From: an uncultured Slackia sp.
GTDB lineage: Bacteria > Actinomycetota > Coriobacteriia > Coriobacteriales > Eggerthellaceae
NCBI GenBank assembly: GCA_934646845.1
Contig: CAKUEV010000048.1
Coordinates: forward strand, 1-10,526
Reading direction: 5' to 3'
DNA length: 10,526 bases
In this document: positions 6,076-10,526 of the stretch, one piece after another
Layout of the letters: every line of letters starts with the position of its first letter
Position numbering within the stretch: the stretch's first letter is position 1
Made by a program: the position numbers and the translations under genes
The notes under the pieces: generated by a model
The model's input: only the letters and a program-made list of their open reading frames with translations
The model's database searches: none
What the model was told of the DNA's origin: nothing

Positions 6076-7430
6076 GCGATGTGCAATCGTCGCAAGGTGT
6101 AGCTGATAACGGGGACGGCGTCCCAAAGCAGCTTTCCGTAAAAGCGAATATGCTCTGGAATTCGGTAGGCTCAATGACCTATCTGGGTTGCCAATGGTTC
6201 GTGACGATCGTGGTTGTTCGTTTGTCGTCGGGGTTCGATGATGCCGGCCTGCTTTCGTTGGCCATGTCTGTTGTCGGCATTTTCAGTACGTTTGCTAATT
6301 ACAAAATGGGTACGTACCAGATTTCCGACATCAAACGAGAAAATTCACTGGGCGAATACATGGGCTTCAGATGCGTAACGCTTGTGGCGGCGTTTGTCGC
6401 ATGCATGGTGTATGCGCTGTTCACATGCACAACATATGCCCTGGTGACAATCGCTTTGTTTTACGCGTTCAAGGCCATTGGCCTGCTCATCGACATTTTG
6501 CATGGCGAAGATCAGATTAATCGCCGCATGGACTACATTGGAAAGTCGTTCATGCTGCAGGGAGTCTCAACGTTTGCGGCGTTTGTCATCGCGTATGGTA
6601 TAACGTGCAATCTCAATATCGCGATTGTTGCAATGTTTGTCGCTGCGCTTTTGGTGCTCGTTTTGTTCGATATTCCGCATTGCCAACGCTTCACCCGTGT
6701 AACGGTGAGTCTTTCGGCGAAAAAGGCGCTTTTTTTCCTTCGCACTTCGCTGCCTGCGGTTGTCGCATCGGTCGCGGCGAGCGCCATCTTTGCCATCCCC
6801 AAACAATATTTGGCTATGGTTTCTGGGGATGCTGCATTAGGTATCTATGCATCTGTTGCCGCGCCTGCGTTAGTTATCCAAATGGGGGCACAATACTTGT
6901 ATGGCCCCCTTTTGGATATCTTCCCGCGCTTGTTTTTCGATGGCGATAAAAAAGGCTTCTTGTCGTTGCTCGGTAAGACGGTAGCGGGAATCATTGCTGT
7001 AACTGTCGTGTGCGCCATTGTGCTGGAATTCGTTGGTGAATGGGCTCTTTGCTTGTTGTTCGGTGGGGATATCGCTCCATACGTATATCTATTGCAGCCA
7101 ATTATTGTCTCTACGGCAGCGACGGCATTCTTGTGGTTCTTTGGCGACTTGCTTATAACGTTGCGGCGTTTCTGGGCGAATTTCGCTGGTAACGTGACGG
7201 CTTTTTTGGCGGTCGTTCCGTTGTCTTTTGTATGTGTGAATACATGGGACATGAATGGCGTGAGCTTTGCTGGTGCGGGAGCATGCATGTTGGGCGTTTT
7301 GGTGCTGCTCTGCTTTTTGGTTCAAACGGTTCGTCGTAGTCCTGGTTTCCGCATGCGAAGGGTGTCGGCAAATCAAGCATGTGACAACGGCGATGCATCG
7401 GTGGCGAATTCTTACGAGGAGCGCGCATGA
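6072..7430 (+). CDS. Oligosaccharide flippase, Wzx/PST type (MOP superfamily)
   Basis: A 452-residue multi-pass membrane protein. The ATG at 6072 overlaps the LicD stop (ATGA) and has GGAGG at 6057-6061; a longer frame from 6012 would run back through the LicD 3' end and is not credible. A soluble head of about 25 residues leads into VKANMLWNSVGSM (23-35), the typical opening of Wzx flippases. Roughly twelve hydrophobic segments follow, for example at 38-50, 58-76, 100-143, 163-202 and 233-250. The tail after the last segment is soluble and Arg-rich (VRRSPGFRMRR). Such proteins flip undecaprenyl-linked repeat units to the outer face for polymerisation. Its place between the LicD and GT4 genes fits a repeat unit that is built and decorated inside the cell. 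No Wzy polymerase is seen in the window. Confidence 0.9.
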   Translation: MSDVQSSQGVADNGDGVPKQLSVKANMLWNSVGSMTYLGCQWFVTIVVVRLSSGFDDAGLLSLAMSVVGIFSTFANYKMGTYQISDIKRENSLGEYMGFRCVTLVAAFVACMVYALFTCTTYALVTIALFYAFKAIGLLIDILHGEDQINRRMDYIGKSFMLQGVSTFAAFVIAYGITCNLNIAIVAMFVAALLVLVLFDIPHCQRFTRVTVSLSAKKALFFLRTSLPAVVASVAASAIFAIPKQYLAMVSGDAALGIYASVAAPALVIQMGAQYLYGPLLDIFPRLFFDGDKKGFLSLLGKTVAGIIAVTVVCAIVLEFVGEWALCLLFGGDIAPYVYLLQPIIVSTAATAFLWFFGDLLITLRRFWANFAGNVTAFLAVVPLSFVCVNTWDMNGVSFAGAGACMLGVLVLLCFLVQTVRRSPGFRMRRVSANQACDNGDASVANSYEERA

Positions 7431-8539
7431 TACGTGTTTTGCAAGTAATTGGCGTGATGGATCGCGGCGGCGCCGAAACGATGATTATGAATCTTTATCG
7501 CGCCATTGATCGCACGAAAATTCAGTTTGACTTTCTTGTTCACGAACAGCGTAAGGGCGATTACGACGATGAAATTCGGGAACTTGGTGGCTGCTTCTTT
7601 CGATTGCCTCGTTTTACGGGGCTTAATGAACATTCGTATCGTATGAAATGCCGTGCTTTATTCGCGGCTCATCCCGAGTGGTCTATTGTTCATGGGCATA
7701 TTGGAAGCTGTGCGCCCATATATCTATCGGAGGCAAAACGCGCTGGCAAATATACGATTGTGCATAGCCATGCCCAGAATTACGAAACCGGACTGGCTGG
7801 TCTCGCATTTCGAGTCGCGTCGTATCCTTCTAGGTTCATTGCCGATTATTTTATTGGCTGTTCAAGTGAGGCGGGCATAGATCGCTTCGGAAAACGTATT
7901 GTTGAAGGAGATACCTTTTCCGTTTTGCCTAATGGGATAAACGCAAGCCATTACGCATGCGACCAAAGCGAGCACGATGCCGCAAAAGCGAAAATGGGGT
8001 TTGCGGGAAGACCAGTTGTTTGTCATGTGGGACGATTGATTCCTGTAAAGAATCATGAATTTTTGTTCGATGTGTTTGAGCGAATTAAGCAGAAGTGGCC
8101 AAATGCGGTGCTGGTGTTGGCGGGTCGAGGTGAGCTTGAGGAGCCGCTTAGACAGTCGGCCGTTTCTCGCGGCATTGGTGCTTCGGTAAGATTTTTGGGC
8201 GTCGTGGATGATGTTGCCGAGGTGTTGCGCGCTTCGGACCTTTTCGTATTTCCTTCTGTGAAAGAAGGCTTGCCATTGGCCGTTGTGGAGGCGCAAGCTT
8301 CTGGTTTGCCAACGGTAATGTCAACGGGCGTTCCTGAAAGTGCCCTTATGGGAACTCGTATCCAAAGGATTCCTTTGGAAGAGGGAGCAGGGGAATGGGG
8401 ACGAGTGTGCGTGCGGTACTTGGATGAAGCGCTGGCCAGCGGGCGCCACGATGGCATTGAACTTGTTCGGCTTCATGGCTTTGATATTGAACAGACTTCG
8501 AAATGGCTCGAGGATTTCTACCGTCGCGCCTCAAAGTAG
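7427..8539 (+). CDS. GT4-family glycosyltransferase, EpsF/CapH-like
   Basis: A 370-residue GT-B glycosyltransferase starting at ATG 7427, overlapping the flippase stop (ATGA) with AGGAG at 7417-7421. The opening MIRVLQVIGVMDRGGAETM (1-19) with the RGGAE signature and the FDFLVHE strand (34-40) are typical of EpsF/CapH-like enzymes. The donor domain shows VGRLIPVKNH (201-210; R203, K208), LAGRGE (231-236), and the EX7E motif KEGLPLAVVE (E280, E288) followed by ASGLP (291-295). No membrane segment is evident. It would add a sugar to the lipid-linked repeat unit at the cytoplasmic face. It resembles the - strand GT4 only at family level, so the two probably form different linkages. Confidence 0.93.
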   Translation: MIRVLQVIGVMDRGGAETMIMNLYRAIDRTKIQFDFLVHEQRKGDYDDEIRELGGCFFRLPRFTGLNEHSYRMKCRALFAAHPEWSIVHGHIGSCAPIYLSEAKRAGKYTIVHSHAQNYETGLAGLAFRVASYPSRFIADYFIGCSSEAGIDRFGKRIVEGDTFSVLPNGINASHYACDQSEHDAAKAKMGFAGRPVVCHVGRLIPVKNHEFLFDVFERIKQKWPNAVLVLAGRGELEEPLRQSAVSRGIGASVRFLGVVDDVAEVLRASDLFVFPSVKEGLPLAVVEAQASGLPTVMSTGVPESALMGTRIQRIPLEEGAGEWGRVCVRYLDEALASGRHDGIELVRLHGFDIEQTSKWLEDFYRRASK

Positions 8540-8573
8540 GCTCAAGCGATAATGGTGGATGGAAAGAAACGCA

Positions 8574-9428
8574 ATGCAATACAACCAAGATATGTTACGA
8601 CGTTTGCAGTTGACGGAACTTGAAATACTCAAAGACATCGATCGCGTTTGTCGAGCCCATGGTATTGCCTATTGGCTCGACTCCGGCACGGCGCTTGGCG
8701 CGATGCGCCACGGTGGGTTTATTCCTTGGGACGATGATATCGATGTTGGAATGCCGCGAGGCGATTACGAACGCTTTCTTGAAGTTGCGCCTGAAGCATT
8801 AGGTGCGTGCTATTGCTTAGCCACGCCGCGTACGAATTCTCGCCAGGCGGCTCTATTTGCGAAAGTCATGCTGAAAGGTACGCGTTTTGCAACCGCAGAA
8901 ACGCAGGAAGCTGGGTTCGATCAAGGTATTTTCGTTGATGTGTTTCCATATGATTCGGTTTGTCCTAACCCTCGCGACGCTGAGCGCCAGCGGAGGCGCT
9001 GTGTGATGTGGCAGAGCATTTCGTATCTTTATCACTCTAAACACATCGTTGTTCCCCATGGTGGCGTGTTGGGTGCGTTGGAGCGTATTGCCTGTCGTAT
9101 GGCCCATATTGCCGCGAGAGCGTTGTTTACACCGGAGCGCATTGCTCATAACTTTGATTTGGCGGCCACTATGGCCGACAACGATAAGGCTGCGAATGAA
9201 ATGATGGCTCCTTCGTATGCGGCAATAGGCTCTTATGCGCGCTGCGTTTTGGTTCCCTCGGTGGAAATGAATTTTGAAGGCTGCAGTTTTTTTGTACCTG
9301 CGGATATTAAGGGATATCTGCGTACGCAGTATGGCGAAACATGGAGTCAATTGCCGCCCGAGGAGCAGAGGCGCAATCATGCGCCAAAAGTGCTTGAATT
9401 CGGCAGTTCGGCTCATTCCGAGGGCTAA
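8574..9428 (+). CDS. licD: LicD-family phosphotransferase (second copy)
   Basis: A 284-residue LicD protein when read from ATG 8574. That start is chosen because MQYNQDMLRRLQLTELEIL matches the usual LicD opening and GGAAAG (8561-8566) lies 7 nt upstream; ATG 8559, five codons earlier, is also open. The core reads SGTALGAMRHGGFIPWDDDID (38-57 approximately), with D53-D55 and D57 as metal ligands, then FVDVFPYD near residue 117-124 and a C-terminal QYGETW..LPPEEQ segment. It differs from the first LicD through most of its length, so it is an old paralogue and not a recent duplicate, and may act on a different sugar or position. It is the last gene of the operon, 34 nt after the GT4 stop and 168 nt before the LicC-like gene. 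Confidence 0.92.
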   Translation: MQYNQDMLRRLQLTELEILKDIDRVCRAHGIAYWLDSGTALGAMRHGGFIPWDDDIDVGMPRGDYERFLEVAPEALGACYCLATPRTNSRQAALFAKVMLKGTRFATAETQEAGFDQGIFVDVFPYDSVCPNPRDAERQRRRCVMWQSISYLYHSKHIVVPHGGVLGALERIACRMAHIAARALFTPERIAHNFDLAATMADNDKAANEMMAPSYAAIGSYARCVLVPSVEMNFEGCSFFVPADIKGYLRTQYGETWSQLPPEEQRRNHAPKVLEFGSSAHSEG

Positions 9429-9519
9429 GTTATTCCTCTGGGGCACTGAATGGGCTGCCAAAAAAACGACTCGGTTTGGTTGACGTTACGGAATTTGTCC
9501 TAAGCGTAATGACGAAGAG

Positions 9520-9556
9520 TGTTCAATCCCGCTTTTCTCATTGCCATTATTGAACA
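9520..9556. repeat. 8-bp inverted repeat around the licC-like promoter (candidate operator)
   Basis: TGTTCAAT (9520-9527) and ATTGAACA (9549-9556) are exact reverse complements, 21 nt apart. They flank the -35 box at 9541-9546: the left half sits just upstream and the right half lies in the promoter spacer. The half-site spacing is nearly three helical turns centre to centre, suitable for a dimeric or looping regulator. The adjacent gene product has its own winged-helix domain, so autoregulation is conceivable. An 8-bp match can arise by chance. Confidence 0.4.
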
Positions 9557-9569
9557 TTGATTTTACAAT
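9541..9569 (+). promoter_or_regulatory. Sigma70-type promoter of the licC-like gene
   Basis: TTGCCA (9541-9546), a 17-bp spacer and TACAAT (9564-9569) match consensus at five of six positions in each box. The transcript would start near 9576, about 20 nt before the ATG at 9597, with AGAGGA (9585-9590) in between. This indicates that the LicC-like gene can be transcribed independently of the upstream glycan operon. The rest of the 168-nt gap (9429-9596) shows no gene and no convincing terminator. Confidence 0.55.
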
Positions 9570-9596
9570 TCATGTGTAATCATGAGAGGAATGTCA

Positions 9597-10526
9597 ATGT
9601 CATTAACTGAGTGTCAATTCGAGATATTGCGTAATATGCTCAATGGTGTCCGATTAAGCCAGCGGGCTTTGTCTGCGGCAATCGGTATGTCTATCGGCGC
9701 CGTTAATGCTGGGTGCCAAGAGCTTGAAAAAGAAGGCCTCATTTCCGATGGGACTATTACCGACGAAGGTGTTGCCGCCCTCGAGCCTTACAGGGTGCAA
9801 AATGCCGTGATCCTCGCGGCCGGTCTCTCTAGCAGGCTTGCGCCCATTACCTACGATCGTCCCAAAGGCATGCTCTACGTGCGTGGGGAGGTGCTCATTG
9901 AACGTCAAATCCGCCAGCTTCAGGCTGCCAGCGTGCACGAGATATATCTCGTTGTGGGTTACAAGAAGGAAGAATTCTTCTACCTGGAAGAGGAATTCGG
10001 CGTAAAACTCATAACCAGCCCCGACTATATGGAGCGGAACAACCATTCGTCTATATGGGCGGCGCGCAACGTATTGGGCAATTCATACGTATGCTCTTCG
10101 GATAATTACTTTACGCAAAACCCTTTTAGTGAATATGAGTTTTCGGCATATGCCGCGGCAAGTGCTGCCGAATGCGCGCCAGGTGAGTATTTCCTTGAGA
10201 CGAAGGGCTTGAAGCAGCGTATTGTTGGTGCCCATCTCGACGGGAAACATGGCTATGCCATGATGGGCCATACCTATTGGGATGCGAAGTTCTCTAATTC
10301 CTTTATTGATATTTTGCAATCGGAATGGATGCGCCCTGGAACGGCGGATAAGTTATGGGACGAGATTTTTTACGCCCACACCGACGTATTACAAATGCGT
10401 ATGCGAGTGTATCCGGCTGGCGTAATCCATGAATTCGATTCTCTCGATCAGGTGAGCGATTTCGATCCCGAGTTTATCCAAAACGTTGGGTCTGAGGTTT
10501 TGGACAATATTTGCGGCACGCTTGGC
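9597..10526 (+). CDS. licC: Winged-helix/LicC-like CTP:phosphocholine cytidylyltransferase, 3' end outside window
   Basis: An open frame of 310 codons that runs off the right edge without a stop. ATG 9597 is preferred over ATG 9591 because AGAGGA (9585-9590) is then 6 nt away. Residues 1-65 form a winged helix-turn-helix (ECQFEILRNML, then SQRALSAAIGMSIGAVN and LEKEGLI). From residue 70 a nucleotidyltransferase domain begins with AVILAAGLSSRLAP (70-83) and the catalytic-type PKGM (89-92; K90). It continues with GYKKEEF (121-127), SDN (168-170, likely metal ligand D169) and HEFDSLDQ (278-285), the last being typical of LicC-like enzymes. The reaction would be CTP plus phosphocholine (or a related phospho-alcohol) to CDP-choline, the donor for LicD. 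Homologues with this N-terminal helix-turn-helix often continue into a choline-kinase-like (LicA) or aminotransferase domain, so the protein may be bifunctional. The substrate is inferred from family and neighbours. Confidence 0.87.
   Translation, partial: MSLTECQFEILRNMLNGVRLSQRALSAAIGMSIGAVNAGCQELEKEGLISDGTITDEGVAALEPYRVQNAVILAAGLSSRLAPITYDRPKGMLYVRGEVLIERQIRQLQAASVHEIYLVVGYKKEEFFYLEEEFGVKLITSPDYMERNNHSSIWAARNVLGNSYVCSSDNYFTQNPFSEYEFSAYAAASAAECAPGEYFLETKGLKQRIVGAHLDGKHGYAMMGHTYWDAKFSNSFIDILQSEWMRPGTADKLWDEIFYAHTDVLQMRMRVYPAGVIHEFDSLDQVSDFDPEFIQNVGSEVLDNICGTLG

Noticed and set aside
5398..8745. Recent duplication of licD as a direct repeat
   Set aside because: Only the catalytic core is alike at protein level; the DNA has diverged at many positions, so these are old paralogues and not a recombinogenic repeat.
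8853..9461. 202-residue open frame on the - strand opposite the second LicD
   Set aside because: Antisense to a well-supported LicD gene; composition is typical of a shadow frame.
9654..10046. 130-residue open frame on the - strand opposite the LicC-like gene
   Set aside because: The + strand frame carries complete nucleotidyltransferase motifs across the same bases, so the reverse frame is a shadow.

Overview
The window reads as a bacterial chromosomal accessory region of mid G+C content. Strong Shine-Dalgarno sequences (AGGAGG/GGAGG), tightly overlapping genes and a LicC/LicD-type cell-surface gene set suggest a host-associated bacterium, probably Gram-positive. A Coriobacteriia-like actinobacterium or a Firmicute fits best by general look, but the taxon is a guess. 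There are no tRNA or rRNA genes, CRISPR arrays or insertion sequences that I can see.

Left part (1-2747, + strand): an unrecognised open frame that enters from the left edge. It is followed by a short AT-rich regulatory gap holding a 21-bp perfect inverted repeat laid over a good sigma70-type promoter. Next come two translationally coupled genes: a RecF/SMC/OLD-like AAA (ABC-type) ATPase and a separate small Toprim-like protein. This ATPase plus Toprim layout is shared with anti-phage systems such as PARIS (AriA/AriB) and, in fused form, OLD/Gabija nucleases. The pair is the best candidate for an undescribed defence module here.

Middle and right part (2850-9428): a cell-surface glycan cluster. 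A GT4 glycosyltransferase lies on the - strand (2850-4040). It is divergent from a + strand operon of six tightly packed genes: a GT2 polyprenyl-phosphate-sugar-synthase-like enzyme, a DUF2304 small membrane protein (a GacI/GacJ-like pair), a LicD phosphotransferase, a Wzx/PST-type flippase, an EpsF-like GT4 glycosyltransferase and a second LicD.

Right edge (9597-10526): after a 168-nt gap with its own promoter and an inverted repeat, a gene begins that joins a winged-helix domain to a LicC-like CTP:phosphocholine cytidylyltransferase domain. It runs off the window. LicC would make CDP-choline (or a related CDP-alcohol), the two LicD proteins would transfer the phospho-alcohol to sugar residues, the glycosyltransferases would build the repeat unit and the flippase would export it. 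The likely product is a phosphocholine-type decorated surface polysaccharide or teichoic-acid-like polymer.
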